Shown: in pieces, positions 31,874-40,481 of the stretch
Layout: every line of letters starts with the position of its first letter
How positions within the stretch are numbered: the first letter of the stretch is position 1
NCBI RefSeq assembly: GCF_028657195.3
Contig: NZ_JANCPR020000031.1
Span: 1-64,000, forward strand
Direction of reading: 5' to 3'
DNA from: Streptomyces iconiensis
Lineage (GTDB): Bacteria; Actinomycetota; Actinomycetes; Streptomycetales; Streptomycetaceae
Length of the DNA: 64,000 bases
The notes under the pieces: generated by a model
Told to the model about the DNA's origin: nothing
The model's database searches: none
What the model saw: the letters and a program-made list of their open reading frames with translations, nothing else
Translations under genes and position numbers: made by a program

Positions 31874-32824
31874 ATGGTCGACGCCATTGACAGGGAAATC
31901 ATCCATGCCTTGCAGCTCGACGGCCGGGCGTCGTTCCGCGCCATCGGCCAGATCATCGGGGCCTCGCCCCAGACGGTCACGCGCCGCTACGCCCACCTGC
32001 GCACCACGGCCTCACTGCGCGTCCTCGGCCGCACCCAGCCCTACGCGCTGGGCGACGAGGAGTGGTTCCTGCGCGTGCGCTGCACCCCGGACGCCACCGA
32101 CCGGGTCGCGCGCGCTCTGGCCCGTCACGAGGAGACCGTCTGGATCCATGTCACCTCCGGCGGCACAGAGATCGTCTGCACCACCCGCAACCCCGAAGGC
32201 CGCGAACCCCTCCTTCTGCGCAACCTGCCCAAGACCCCCCGCGTCACCTCCATGACGGCCCACTGCCTGCTCCACAGCTACTACGGCGGCCCGCAGAGCC
32301 TCGTCGACAAAGTCCGCCCTCTCGACCCCGAGCAGATCGCCGCACTCACCGTTCCCAGCAGACCGCCCAGGCCCACGCACCTGACAGGCACCGACCGCGC
32401 CATCCTGCGCGTCCTGTACGAGGACGCACGCGCGAGCAACCAGGAACTCGCCGTCGCGGCGGGCTGTTCACAGTCGACCGCTCAGCGCCGCGTGAGCGAA
32501 CTGCGTCACTCGGGCGTCCTCTACTTCGACGTCGACTACGACCCCGCGGTCCTCGAACGCTCCCGCGTGGCCATGCTGTGGGCCGCCGTCGCGCCGGCAC
32601 ATCTCGAAGAAGCGGGCCGCGCGCTCGCCCAGCACGACGCGGTGTCCTTCGCGGCCTCCACCACCGGCCCCACCAACCTCTACGCGGCCATCACCTGCAC
32701 CGACAACCGCGCCCTGCACGGCTACCTCACCGGCCCCGTCGCGGCCTTGCCCGGCCTCACCCAGGTCGAGAGCGCCCCCGTCACCCGCACCCTCAAACGC
32801 GCCGGCCTGGCCACAGGCGCATGA
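31874..32824 (+). CDS. Lrp/AsnC-family regulator with two HTH domains
   Basis: The 316-residue protein contains two AsnC-type helix-turn-helix modules: IIHALQLDGRASFRAIGQII at 9-28 and AILRVLYEDARASNQELAVA near 176-195. Each is followed by a RAM-like segment. Such doubled Lrp proteins occur in Streptomyces beside amino-acid or drug-export genes. It is divergent from the MFS transporter and amidohydrolase genes, which it probably controls. Confidence 0.88.
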   Translation: MVDAIDREIIHALQLDGRASFRAIGQIIGASPQTVTRRYAHLRTTASLRVLGRTQPYALGDEEWFLRVRCTPDATDRVARALARHEETVWIHVTSGGTEIVCTTRNPEGREPLLLRNLPKTPRVTSMTAHCLLHSYYGGPQSLVDKVRPLDPEQIAALTVPSRPPRPTHLTGTDRAILRVLYEDARASNQELAVAAGCSQSTAQRRVSELRHSGVLYFDVDYDPAVLERSRVAMLWAAVAPAHLEEAGRALAQHDAVSFAASTTGPTNLYAAITCTDNRALHGYLTGPVAALPGLTQVESAPVTRTLKRAGLATGA

Positions 32825-32908
32825 CGGCTCCACGTGCTCGCTCGCGCCCCGCGTCCTGCTGACGGCGCTCCGAGGACGGCACCCCGGCAGGGGCGCCGGC
32901 GACATCGG

Positions 32909-33403
32909 CTAGTGCGCCGTGTCGTCGGCGAGGCGCAGCTCCAGGCGTTCGATGGCCGCTCTGATCCCGTCCCCGTACGCGTCGTCGCCCAGCGCGTCGA
33001 GCGTGCCCCGCGCCCTGTCCAGGTCGCGCCTCGCGGAGTGCGGGTCTCCGAGCTTGGCGTGGTCGGCGGCGAGGTTCAGATAGAGCGACGGGTAGAGCGC
33101 GCGCACCGCGAGGAGGTGTTCGCCCCAGCTCACCCGCTCCTCGCTCAACGCGTCGGCCGCCGACAGCGCGCGCAGGTCCCACTCCAGTTCGTCGGCCGGA
33201 TCGTCCTGGGTGTCCGCCATGTAGTGCGCGATGGTGCAGCGGTGGAAGAGGTGCCCGGTGTCCTCGGTCTCCTTCCACAGCAGCGTGAAGCGGTTGCGGG
33301 CCTCCTCCCGGTCACCGCCCCTGTGCAGCATGATGGCCTGCCCGATCCTGACCATCGTCGCGTCCTCCGCGCCCTCGGGCGCTCCCTGCTGGGGCTCCGC
33401 CAC
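32909..33403 (-). CDS. TPR-like protein of unknown function
   Basis: From GTG 33403, preceded by the strong GGGAGGAG, the protein has 164 residues. It consists of helical hairpins of TPR type (MVRIGQAIMLHRGGDREEAR, LFHRCTIAHYMADTQDDPAD, YPSLYLNLAADHAKLGDPHS, LDALGDDAYGDGIRAAIERL). This pattern fits the Streptomyces TPR proteins annotated only as hypothetical. A longer frame to 33571 exists but lacks a ribosome site. It lies just before ung on the same strand. Confidence 0.68.
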   Translation of the reverse strand: MAEPQQGAPEGAEDATMVRIGQAIMLHRGGDREEARNRFTLLWKETEDTGHLFHRCTIAHYMADTQDDPADELEWDLRALSAADALSEERVSWGEHLLAVRALYPSLYLNLAADHAKLGDPHSARRDLDRARGTLDALGDDAYGDGIRAAIERLELRLADDTAH

Positions 33404-33635
33404 GGTGCTCCTCCCGTTCGCCGTGCGCCGCACGCTGTCCGGCCGCACGCTTCCAGCCGTGCACTGTCCGGCCGTGCGCTGATCCGTCGGGACCCGCCGG
33501 ACGGCCACCATGTGGCACGGCGGCCCACCGGACGCGGTCGTACGGACGACGCTAACGGGCAGCACTGACAATCGCCGCGAAGAACTGGGCGAACGGGCGG
33601 GCGGCGCGTAGGCCGGCCCGTTCCCGGAGTGCTGT

Positions 33636-34313
33636 TCAGCCCAGGTCGGGCAGGCGCCAGTCGATCGGCGTGTGCCCCTGCGCCGCGACCGCCTCGTCGA
33701 TCTGCGTGAACGGGCGAGAGCCCAGGAACTTCTTGGCGGACAGCGGCGAGGGGTGAGCGCCCTGGACGACGGCGTGCCTGTCGGTGTCGATGAGGGGGAG
33801 CTTCTTCTTCGCGTAGTTGCCCCACAGCACGAAGACGGCCGGATCGGGGCGTGCGGCGACCGCGCGGATCACCGCATCGGTGAACTTCTCCCAGCCCTTG
33901 CCCTTGTGCGAGTTGGCCTCACCGGCGCGCACGGTGAGCACCGCGTTCAGCAGCAGAGCACCCTGCTCGGCCCACGGCATCAGATAGCCGTTGTCGGGCA
34001 CGGGATGGCCCAGGTCGTCCCGCATCTCCTTGTAGATGTTCCGCAGCGAGGGCGGCGTCCTGACGCCGGGGCGCACCGAGAAGCACAGACCGTGGCCCTG
34101 CCCCTCGCCGTGATACGGGTCCTGACCGAGCACAAGCACCTTGACCTGGTCGTACGGCGTCGCATCCAGTGCGGCGAACACCTCCTCACGGGGCGGGTAC
34201 ACCGGCCCGCGCTCCCGCTCCTCCTCCACGAAGCACGTCAGCTCCTTGAAGTAGGGCTTCTCGGTCTCCTCGCCGAGGACGCCCTGCCAGGACTCGGGCA
34301 GCATCTCTTTCAC
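33636..34313 (-). CDS. ung: Uracil-DNA glycosylase (family 1)
   Basis: The 225-residue enzyme contains the active-site motif VLVLGQDPYHGEGQGHGLCF near 59-78 (catalytic Asp in GQDPYH), PPSLRNIYKEM, GALLLNAVLTVRAGEANSHK, and the C-terminal loop GAHPSPLSAKKFLGSRPF with the catalytic His. It removes uracil from DNA in base excision repair. The length and motif order are normal. It is upstream of a TPR protein and downstream of the oligopeptide-binding lipoprotein, all on the same strand but with gaps. Confidence 0.97.
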   Translation of the reverse strand: MKEMLPESWQGVLGEETEKPYFKELTCFVEEERERGPVYPPREEVFAALDATPYDQVKVLVLGQDPYHGEGQGHGLCFSVRPGVRTPPSLRNIYKEMRDDLGHPVPDNGYLMPWAEQGALLLNAVLTVRAGEANSHKGKGWEKFTDAVIRAVAARPDPAVFVLWGNYAKKKLPLIDTDRHAVVQGAHPSPLSAKKFLGSRPFTQIDEAVAAQGHTPIDWRLPDLG

Positions 34314-34417
34314 GCGCTCTACCTCCGGTGCGGTGTGCGGGTGTCTGTGCGGTCGTGCTCACTTGCTGCACAGAAGGTACAGCCGGGCACTGACAGACCG
34401 CGCGGGAGGCGGAAAGA

Positions 34418-36004
34418 TCACCAGCTGGACTTCTTGTACAGCTCCCACATCCGCATGATGACCGATGCGTCGATCGCCCACTCCACCCCGGCGACATCCT
34501 TGTGCGAGGCGATGTAGACCTTGCCCTGCCACAGCGGCAGCAGGCGCGCGTCCTTGGCCATGACCTTCTGCGCAGCGGCGAACGACTTGCCCGCCGTGCC
34601 CCTGTCGCTCTGCTGCCTGGAGCGGGGAAGCAGCTTGTCGGTCAGTTCCGGGCTGGGGTACGGCGTCCCCATGGCGTTGTCCTTGCCGACGAACGGCGTG
34701 ATGTAGTTGTCGGCGTCGGGGAAGTCCGCCGACCAGCCGCGCCCGAAGACGGGGTAGTCGCCCTTGAGGTAGCCCTTCTGGAAGTCGCCCCAGCCGCGCC
34801 CCTCGACGGTGATGTCGAAGAGACCCGAGGCGTCGAGCTGGCGCTTGATCTCCTTGAACTCCCGTTCCGTCGCCTCTCCGTAGCGGTCGTTGGCGTACCA
34901 GAGGGTCAGCGGAACCTTGTCCTCGATGCCGGCGCCGCGCAGGATCGCGCGTGCCTTCGCCTTGCTGGGCTCTCCGAACCGGTCGAGGAAGGAGTTGGTG
35001 TGCCCTGTGACGCCCGCAGGCACCATGGAGTAGAGAGGGTCGGCCGTGCGGTCGTAGACCCTGCGCACCAGGGCCTTGCGGTCGACGAGCTGCGCCACCG
35101 CCTCGCGCACGGCGGGCTTGCGTGCCTGGGGGTCCTTCGGGTTGAAGACGAGGTAGTGGATCTCGGTGCCCGTCATCTCGTTCAGCTCGACGGCGTCCTT
35201 GCCCTGTGCCTCCCCGTCCTGGAAGGCGGTGATCTGGCGGGGCGTCAGGCCGCGGTACGTCAGGTCTATTCGCCCGGACTTGAGGTCCTTGACCATCCGC
35301 GAGGACTGCGCGAAGTACCGGATGGTGACGCTGTCGTTCCTGACCTTGGCCGCGCCCTTGTAGTCGGGATTCCTGGCGAGCACGGCCTCCTTGTCCGGCG
35401 TGTAACTCTTCAGCGTGTACGGCCCCGAGCCGGTCGCCTCGCTGCCCTTGCGCAGCTTCGACATCGGATACTCCGCCGGGTCGATCAGGGAGGCGCCGGG
35501 AGTGGAGAGGACGAACGGGAAGGTCGCGTCCGGCTTCTTCAGATGGAAGACGACGGTACGCGCCCCGGCGACCTCGACCCTGTCGAGGCTGGAGAGCAGC
35601 GAGGAGGGCCCCGACTTGACCTTCAGCGATCTGGTGCGGTCGAAGGAGTGCTTGACGGCACGCGCGTCCAGCGGGGACCCGCTGGAGAACGTCAGGTCGT
35701 CGCGGAGGGTGCAGCGGTAGGCGCGGTTGCTGGAGTCGGTGAATCCGCAGCTGCTCGCGGCGTCGGGCTCGGGTGAACTCCCGGCGTTCGGGACGGTCAT
35801 GAGCGTCTGGTAGATGTTCCGGTACAGCTCCCACGAGCCGTCCCAGGCAGCCGCGGGGTCCAGGGAGCTGGGGGCGCTGGTGGTCCCGACCACAAGGCTC
35901 CGTTCCTCGCCTCCTCCGTCGCCGGACAGCGAACTGCATCCGGCGATGAGTGCGAGGGGAAGGACTGTCGCTGCGGTTCTCAGCAGCCCGTTGCGGTCGG
36001 ACAC
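34418..36004 (-). CDS. ABC-transporter substrate-binding lipoprotein (family 5)
   Basis: The 528-residue protein has a lipoprotein signal (TVLPLALIAGCSSLSG, lipobox LIAGC at 19-23). The family 5 opening follows: LVVGTTSAPSSLDPAAAWDG near 39, and the middle signature LRKGSEATGSGPYTLKSYTP near 183. It ends WAIDASVIMRMWELYKKSSW. Such proteins bind peptides, nickel or glycosides on the cell surface. No permease or ATPase gene is nearby, so it is an orphan. The upstream gap (36005-36194) holds a G-run and no gene. Confidence 0.9.
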   Translation of the reverse strand: MSDRNGLLRTAATVLPLALIAGCSSLSGDGGGEERSLVVGTTSAPSSLDPAAAWDGSWELYRNIYQTLMTVPNAGSSPEPDAASSCGFTDSSNRAYRCTLRDDLTFSSGSPLDARAVKHSFDRTRSLKVKSGPSSLLSSLDRVEVAGARTVVFHLKKPDATFPFVLSTPGASLIDPAEYPMSKLRKGSEATGSGPYTLKSYTPDKEAVLARNPDYKGAAKVRNDSVTIRYFAQSSRMVKDLKSGRIDLTYRGLTPRQITAFQDGEAQGKDAVELNEMTGTEIHYLVFNPKDPQARKPAVREAVAQLVDRKALVRRVYDRTADPLYSMVPAGVTGHTNSFLDRFGEPSKAKARAILRGAGIEDKVPLTLWYANDRYGEATEREFKEIKRQLDASGLFDITVEGRGWGDFQKGYLKGDYPVFGRGWSADFPDADNYITPFVGKDNAMGTPYPSPELTDKLLPRSRQQSDRGTAGKSFAAAQKVMAKDARLLPLWQGKVYIASHKDVAGVEWAIDASVIMRMWELYKKSSW

Positions 36005-36194
36005 GTGCGCGCTCCTCAGTCAGCTGTGCCTGTACTGCTGGTGCGGTGCTCATGTGGGGGGGGAGGGATGAGAGATTACCTCAGCACACTCCCCTGGAAC
36101 ATGCACAGGTCAACTGGCGATCAACGCGCGTCCGCCGGGCCCCCGCAGGGTCCCGGCGGACGGGTGAAGAACGAGCGGAGAACGGCCAACTGGC

Positions 36195-36977
36195 CTACTC
36201 TACGCCCGCGTTGAGGGAGAGACCGCCGTCCACGACCAGGGTCTGTCCGGTGATCCAGCGGGCCTCGCCCGAGGTGAGGAAGCGCGCCGCTCCCCCGACG
36301 TCCTCCGGTGCTCCGAGCCGCCCCATGGGGTAGCGCGCCGCGGCCTCCTCCTCGCGTCCCTCGTACAGCGAGGCGGCGAACTTCGTCTTCACCACGGCGG
36401 GCGCGAGCGCGTTGACCCGTACCGCGGGCGCGAACTCGTGCGCGAGCTGCTGCGTGAGGTTGATCATCGCCGCCTTGCTCATGCCGTAGGCACCGATGAA
36501 GGGCGAGGCCGAGACCCCCGCGATGGAGGCGATGTTGACGATCGTGCCGCCGTTGTCCTTCTGCCAGGCCGCCCACGTGCGCTGCGCGAAGCCGAGCGCC
36601 GAGATCACATTGGTCTCGTACACCTTGCGCACCACGTTCAGGTCCAGCTCCGCCATGGGCCCGAACACCGGGTTGGTGCCCGCGTTGTTGACCAGATGGT
36701 CGATGCGTCCGTAGGTCTCCATCACGCGCTCGACGGCGAGTGCCTGGTGCTCCAGGTCGTGCGCCTTGCCCGCGACGGCCATGGCGCGATCGGAACCGAG
36801 CCGCTCGACGGCTTCCTTGAGTGCGTCCTCGTTACGTCCCGTGATGCACACGCGGTCGCCGCGTGCCACCAGCGCCTCGGCGACGCCGTAGCCGATGCCA
36901 CGGCTGGCACCGGTGACGAGCGCGACCTCGCCCGTGTCGGGCCTCTCCCCCACGGTGTTCTCCGTCCTGTCCTTCAT
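36195..36977 (-). CDS. SDR-family oxidoreductase
   Basis: The 260-residue protein has the classical SDR elements: TGASRGIGYGVAEALV at 22-37, LVNNAGTN near 92, Ser in NIASIAGV near 140, and YGMSK (YxxxK) near 158, ending with ITGQTLVVDGGLSLNAG. The cofactor loop lacks an Arg pair, so NAD or NADP cannot be told. It lies 48 bp after the FabG-like gene and both read the same way, so they probably form an operon for fatty-acid or polyketide-derived substrates. Confidence 0.9.
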   Translation of the reverse strand: MKDRTENTVGERPDTGEVALVTGASRGIGYGVAEALVARGDRVCITGRNEDALKEAVERLGSDRAMAVAGKAHDLEHQALAVERVMETYGRIDHLVNNAGTNPVFGPMAELDLNVVRKVYETNVISALGFAQRTWAAWQKDNGGTIVNIASIAGVSASPFIGAYGMSKAAMINLTQQLAHEFAPAVRVNALAPAVVKTKFAASLYEGREEEAAARYPMGRLGAPEDVGGAARFLTSGEARWITGQTLVVDGGLSLNAGVE

Positions 36978-37025
36978 TCCGCCGGCTCCCTGTCCTTCAT
37001 CCCGCCGATTCTCCTCGCCCGCCGG

Positions 37026-37787
37026 TCAGTTGAGCGGCCCGCCGGCCACGTACAGCACCTGGCCGGAGACGAACCCGGTCTTCTCGTCGGCGAAGAACGC
37101 GACGGCGTTGGCGATGTCGTCCGGCTCCCCCGTACGCGCGACAGGGATCTGGGTGGCAGCCGCTGCCTTGAAGTCCTCGAAGCCCATACCGACGCGCTCG
37201 GCGGTGGCCGCCGTCATGTCGGTGGCGATGAAGCCGGGCGCCACCGCGTTCGCGGTGATGCCGAACTTGCCCAGTTCCTTGGCCAGCGTCTTGGTGAAGC
37301 CCTGCATGCCCGCCTTGGCCGCCGCGTAGTTGACCTGGCCGCGGTTGCCCAGCGCCGAGGACGAGGAGAGGTTGACGATACGGCCGAAGCCGGCGTCCAC
37401 CATGTGCTTCTGGCAGGCCCGTGACATGAGGAAGGCGCCGCGCAGATGCACGTTCATGACCGTGTCCCAGTCGTCGTCGCTCATCTTGAACAGCAGGTTG
37501 TCCCGCAGCACCCCCGCGTTGTTGACCAGCACCACCGGCGCACCGAGCTGCTCGGTGACGCGCGCGACGGCCGTCTCGACCTGCCCCGAGTCCGAGACGT
37601 CGCAGCCGACGGCGAGCGCCGTGCCGCCCTGCCCTGTGATCGTCGCGACGGTCGCGGCGCAGGCCACCTCGTCGAGGTCGAGGACGGCGACGGCATGACC
37701 CTCCGCCGCCAGACGGACGGCGGTCGCCGCGCCGATCCCTCGGGCTGCGCCCGTCACGATCGCGACTCGCTGCTCGGTGCTGGACAT
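37026..37787 (-). CDS. FabG-like 3-oxoacyl-(ACP) reductase
   Basis: The 253-residue SDR has TGAARGIGAATAVRLA at 12-27, LVNNAGVLRDNLLFKM near 87, the catalytic Ser in NLSSSSALG near 140, YAAAK near 153, and the C-terminal ISxGQ-like VSGQVLYVAGGPLN. Its sequence is close to fatty-acid or polyhydroxyalkanoate-type ketoreductases. The next gene is a second SDR. Its upstream region has a possible TetR-type operator (37816-37829). Confidence 0.9.
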   Translation of the reverse strand: MSSTEQRVAIVTGAARGIGAATAVRLAAEGHAVAVLDLDEVACAATVATITGQGGTALAVGCDVSDSGQVETAVARVTEQLGAPVVLVNNAGVLRDNLLFKMSDDDWDTVMNVHLRGAFLMSRACQKHMVDAGFGRIVNLSSSSALGNRGQVNYAAAKAGMQGFTKTLAKELGKFGITANAVAPGFIATDMTAATAERVGMGFEDFKAAAATQIPVARTGEPDDIANAVAFFADEKTGFVSGQVLYVAGGPLN

Positions 37788-37815
37788 GCTGGTGTCTCCT
37801 CGGGCCTGGGGTGAG

Positions 37816-37829
37816 TGAGCAACCGCTTA
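37816..37829. promoter_or_regulatory. Possible TetR-type operator before fabG
   Basis: TGAGCAACCGCTTA is an imperfect inverted repeat (AGC/GCT around four bases, with one mismatch further out) in the FabG promoter. It resembles the AAGC...GCTT sites of fatty-acid TetR regulators in actinomycetes. Weak evidence. Confidence 0.3.
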
Positions 37830-37918
37830 GTACCTACGGCAGTGTGACGCTATGAGGCAGGCAACCCGCTGTCAACGGTGGCCCCGGGCGACCTCGCCAC
37901 GGAGGCGGGGGCCTCGGG

Positions 37919-38054
37919 CCTCGGGTCGGGGCTTCGGGCCTCGGGGCCTCGGGCCTCGGGTCGGGGCTTCGGGCCTCGGGGCCTCGGGCCTCGGGCCTCG
38001 GGTCGGGGCTTCGGGCCTCGGGGCCTCGGGCCTCGGGCCTCGGGTCGGGCCTCG
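37919..38054. repeat. Minisatellite A: GGGCCTC heptamer array
   Basis: The 7-bp unit GGGCCTC and variants make blocks that begin CCTCGGGTCGG at 37919, 37954, 37996 and 38038. The block spacing is 35, 42 and 42 bp, all multiples of seven, so whole heptamers were gained or lost. No gene is supported here in either direction. Confidence 0.75.
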
Positions 38055-38064
38055 GGGCTGAGAC

Positions 38065-38118
38065 GCGCGGCAGTGCGGAGACGGGCAGCGGTACGGAGAC
38101 GCGCGGCGGTACGGAGCG
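38065..38118. repeat. Minisatellite B: 18-bp unit, three copies
   Basis: GCGCGGCAGTGCGGAGAC, GGGCAGCGGTACGGAGAC and GCGCGGCGGTACGGAGCG follow each other at 38065, 38083 and 38101. The unit is a multiple of three and would encode a six-residue repeat, but no plausible gene includes it. Confidence 0.75.
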
Positions 38119-38159
38119 TCGCCTTGGCGCCCCGTCGCAGAACATCGCACCGGGCAGCC

Positions 38160-38266
38160 GGGGCCACGCGGCACACCAGGGGGTCGGGCGCCACGCGGCA
38201 GGCCAGGGGGTCGGGCGCCACGCGGCAGGCCAGGGGGTCGGGCGCCACGCGGCAGGCCAGGGGGTC
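38160..38266. repeat. Minisatellite C: 27-bp unit, one imperfect and three perfect copies
   Basis: Three identical 27-bp units run at 38186-38212, 38213-38239 and 38240-38266, each starting GGGCGCCACGCGGC. A 26-bp imperfect copy precedes them at 38160. Perfect identity suggests very recent amplification. Confidence 0.8.
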
Positions 38267-38272
38267 GGGCGG

Positions 38273-38390
38273 GGCCGGTCAGCGCACTGGGGCCCGGGGC
38301 GTCAGGGCGCCGACCGGTCAGCGCACTGGGGCGCCAGGGCACCGGGGCGCCGACCGGTCAACACACCAGGTCGGCCGGTCAGCGCACCAG
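38273..38390. repeat. Minisatellite D: CCGGTCAGCGCACTGGGG-type unit, four copies
   Basis: Variants of the 18-bp core CCGGTCAGCGCACTGGGG occur about every 20-40 bp at roughly 38275, 38314, 38355 and 38375, up to the stop codon of the DUF3037 gene. The last copy overlaps the 3' end of that gene. Confidence 0.6.
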
Positions 38391-38792
38391 CAGGTCGAGC
38401 AGGCGCTCGGTCTCGGCCTCGGGGTCGGCCGTCAGTCCCGTGTGCACGGGGCCCGGCTGAACGATCGTGCTGCGCGGCGCGATCAGCCATCGGAAACGCC
38501 GTCCGACCTCGTCCCCGGCTGCCTGCCCCGCCGGCGCCCCGCCGGTGCAGACCCGCTCGACGGCGTGGAGCGCGGCCCGTACACCCCGTACGTCAGCGCA
38601 CGGATCGAGCGCGTAGAGCCGGTCCTCGTCCAGGTGGGTGCGCGCGGCCAGGAAGGACCGGGCCCGGCAGTACACGAGAATCCCGGCGTTCATCAGCTCG
38701 CCCCGCTCGATGTGCGGAACGACGCGCAGCAACGCGTACTCGAACACGTCGAGGTCGCTGCGCCGCGCCTGTGTCGCGTGGCTGCGCTTCAC
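38379..38792 (-). CDS. DUF3037-domain protein
   Basis: The 137-residue protein shows the DUF3037 pattern: FEYALLRVVPHIERGELMNA at 17-36 followed by GILVYCRARSFLAA, a central conserved R and D, and an amphipathic end LLDLLVR. DUF3037 proteins are nearly always paired with a HipA-like kinase, as here: its ATG overlaps the stop of the HipA-like gene (ATGA). The pair may act as a toxin-antitoxin-like or regulatory kinase module, but the function is unproven. The last codons run into minisatellite D. Confidence 0.82.
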   Translation of the reverse strand: MKRSHATQARRSDLDVFEYALLRVVPHIERGELMNAGILVYCRARSFLAARTHLDEDRLYALDPCADVRGVRAALHAVERVCTGGAPAGQAAGDEVGRRFRWLIAPRSTIVQPGPVHTGLTADPEAETERLLDLLVR

Positions 38793-39607
38793 TTGGCATC
38801 GCCACCCTTCCCGGTGAGCCAGCCCGGTGCCTGGGAGGGCCTGTCCTTGCTCGGCTCGCCGAGCGTGATCCGCTCATGGATGGTACGGGCGCGTGGCGCC
38901 AAAGCCCCGGCGTACGCGGCCCGCACCTCGTCGGGGTCAGCGAACCCGGGCTCGTCCGCCAGCCACTCGTCGGGGATGTCGGCGGCGCAGGCGGTCAGCA
39001 GCTCCTCCGTCACCCGCGGCGCGAGCGCGGCTGCCGCCGCTTCGATATCGGGCGCGAACGGGGCAAGGGCGTGATCGGAGGCGTCGTAGGGCCGGTCGGC
39101 TGCGGCGCGCGCCGTGGCCCAGTTGTGGTGGAAGATCAGGGTGGCACCGTGGTCGATGAGCCACAGATCGTTGTGCCACACCAGCATGTTCGGGTTGCGC
39201 CAGGAGCGGTCGACGTTGTTCACGAGCGCGTCGAACCACACGACGCGACCGGCCTCCTCCGGGCTCACCTCGTAGGCGAGCGGGTCGAAGCCCAGTGAGC
39301 CCGGCAGGAAGTCCATGCCGAAGTTGAGCCCGCCGCTCACCTTCAACAGTTCCTGAACCTCTTCGTCCGGCTCAGCCAGACCGATCACCGGGTCCAGCCA
39401 GATGCGCACCAACTCCGGTACCCGCAACCCGAGTTCACGCGCGAGCCGCCCGCACAGCACCTCGGCGACCAGGGTCTTGCGCCCCTGCCCGGCACCGGTG
39501 AACTTCATGACATAAGTACCCAGGTCGTCGGCCTCGACCAGCCCGGGCAGCGAACCACCCTCCCGCAAGGGCGTGACATAGCGGGTGGCTGTGACTTCTG
39601 GAAGCAT
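38789..39607 (-). CDS. HipA-like kinase
   Basis: The 272-residue protein matches the HipA-fold kinase that partners DUF3037: YVMKFTGAGQGRKTLVAEVL near 32-51 with the ATP-contacting Lys, LPGSLGFDPLAYE, WFDALVNNVDRSWRNPNMLV near 125-144 with the catalytic Asp, and DLWLIDHGATLIFHH with the metal-binding Asp. Size is shorter than E. coli HipA because the N-terminal subdomain is missing. The two genes overlap by four bases and should be translated together. Confidence 0.86.
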   Translation of the reverse strand: MLPEVTATRYVTPLREGGSLPGLVEADDLGTYVMKFTGAGQGRKTLVAEVLCGRLARELGLRVPELVRIWLDPVIGLAEPDEEVQELLKVSGGLNFGMDFLPGSLGFDPLAYEVSPEEAGRVVWFDALVNNVDRSWRNPNMLVWHNDLWLIDHGATLIFHHNWATARAAADRPYDASDHALAPFAPDIEAAAAALAPRVTEELLTACAADIPDEWLADEPGFADPDEVRAAYAGALAPRARTIHERITLGEPSKDRPSQAPGWLTGKGGDAK

Positions 39608-39983
39608 TCCCCCAGGCTATACGCCAACGTGACCTCAAGATCCACGGCGGGCTCCCGCCCCCCGAACCCGACGGTCCTCCCCGGTCACCCGCTGCCCTGG
39701 GGAGCAGCCGGGGAGTTTCCGCCGCCGCCCACCGTCTCCTTCTCCGAGCCGCCGAACAGAGCATCGATGGCACGGCGCCCCCTGTTACCGGCCTCCGGCA
39801 TGAAGTGCGCGTGGTGGTCCAGCGTGGTGGTCGGCGAGGAGCGCCGCAGCCGGCGAGCGAGCGTGACCGGGGTGAGCCGGGCGCGGGAGTGGCGAACAGG
39901 GCCTTGCCGTGTCGGGGCCCGGGGCCCAGCCCTCGGCGACGACCACGTACACCTTCGGGGCACCGCGAGGTGCATCCTGGGCG
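39608..39983. other. Gene-poor stretch with an integrase relic
   Basis: Between the HipA-like gene and the next minus-strand unit I see only the recombinase fragment described separately and no intact gene. Codon usage is poor in all frames outside it. Confidence 0.4.
39751..39876 (-). pseudogene. C-terminal fragment of a tyrosine recombinase
   Basis: A short frame encodes LTPVTLARRLRRSSPTTTL then DHHAHFMPEAGNRGRRAIDA LFG (42 residues), closely following the family ending LGHSSPxVTLDxYAHFMPEA. The catalytic Tyr position reads His, and the rest of the catalytic domain (Arg, His-x-x-Arg) is missing. It is therefore a relic of an integrase of the pSAM2/SLP1-like group. It marks the left edge of an accessory block. 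Confidence 0.5.
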
Positions 39984-40481
39984 CTACTTGCGCTCGTAGA
40001 CCTGACCGCCGCCGTCGTCGTGAGTGAGATAGAGACTCGTCGGCGAGTCCGGGCCCACGAAGACCGCCTTCATCTCACAGCTCCCTGCGCCCCCGCCACT
40101 CCCGCCTTCCGGCCTGAACGTGATGAGCGCGCCGGGCCCCTCGTCGTGGATCTCGCCGAGCTTCCATGTACCGGTGCCCGCGACGCGCGCGTTCTCCCCG
40201 GGCGGAGCGTCGGCGGGTGCGCACGCGGCGCTCAGCGCAATACCCTCGGCGCTGAAGCGGCCGTCCTCGCGGAAGTGCATCTGCCCGCCCCGGTTCCCCT
40301 TCCAACCGCCGGTGAGGTCCGACTCGTCCACGTCAGGCGGCGGGCCGCCGAACAGGCCGAAGTAGGCCCAGGCGGCCAGCAGGACGAGCAGCAGGGCGAC
40401 CGCGCCCAGCGCGACGAAGAGGGGCCGGGGGCCCTTGGACGGTGCGGCGCCCTGTGGCGCGGCCCCGTCAGCCGACACCAC
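39984..40481 (-). CDS. Single-pass membrane protein with an outer beta-rich domain
   Basis: From GTG 40481 (AAGGAGG upstream) the product is 165 residues. After a short Pro/Ala-rich head comes one transmembrane helix (LFVALGAVALLLVLLAAWAY near 21-40), then an exposed domain of about 110 residues (LTGGWKGNRGGQMHFREDGR, GTGTWKLGEIHDEGP, LYLTHDDGG) like small lipocalin-like or DUF-type beta sandwiches. It overlaps the preceding gene by 14 bp and is the last of three coupled genes. Function unknown. Confidence 0.6.
   Translation of the reverse strand: MVSADGAAPQGAAPSKGPRPLFVALGAVALLLVLLAAWAYFGLFGGPPPDVDESDLTGGWKGNRGGQMHFREDGRFSAEGIALSAACAPADAPPGENARVAGTGTWKLGEIHDEGPGALITFRPEGGSGGGAGSCEMKAVFVGPDSPTSLYLTHDDGGGQVYERK

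Noticed and set aside
37850..38248. A minus-strand open frame through the minisatellites with 6- and 9-residue repeats
   Set aside because: It only mirrors the DNA repeats, crosses four repeat families with different periods and has no ribosome site.
38160..38266. The 27-bp repeats as a CRISPR array
   Set aside because: The copies are directly adjacent with no spacers, and no cas genes are nearby.
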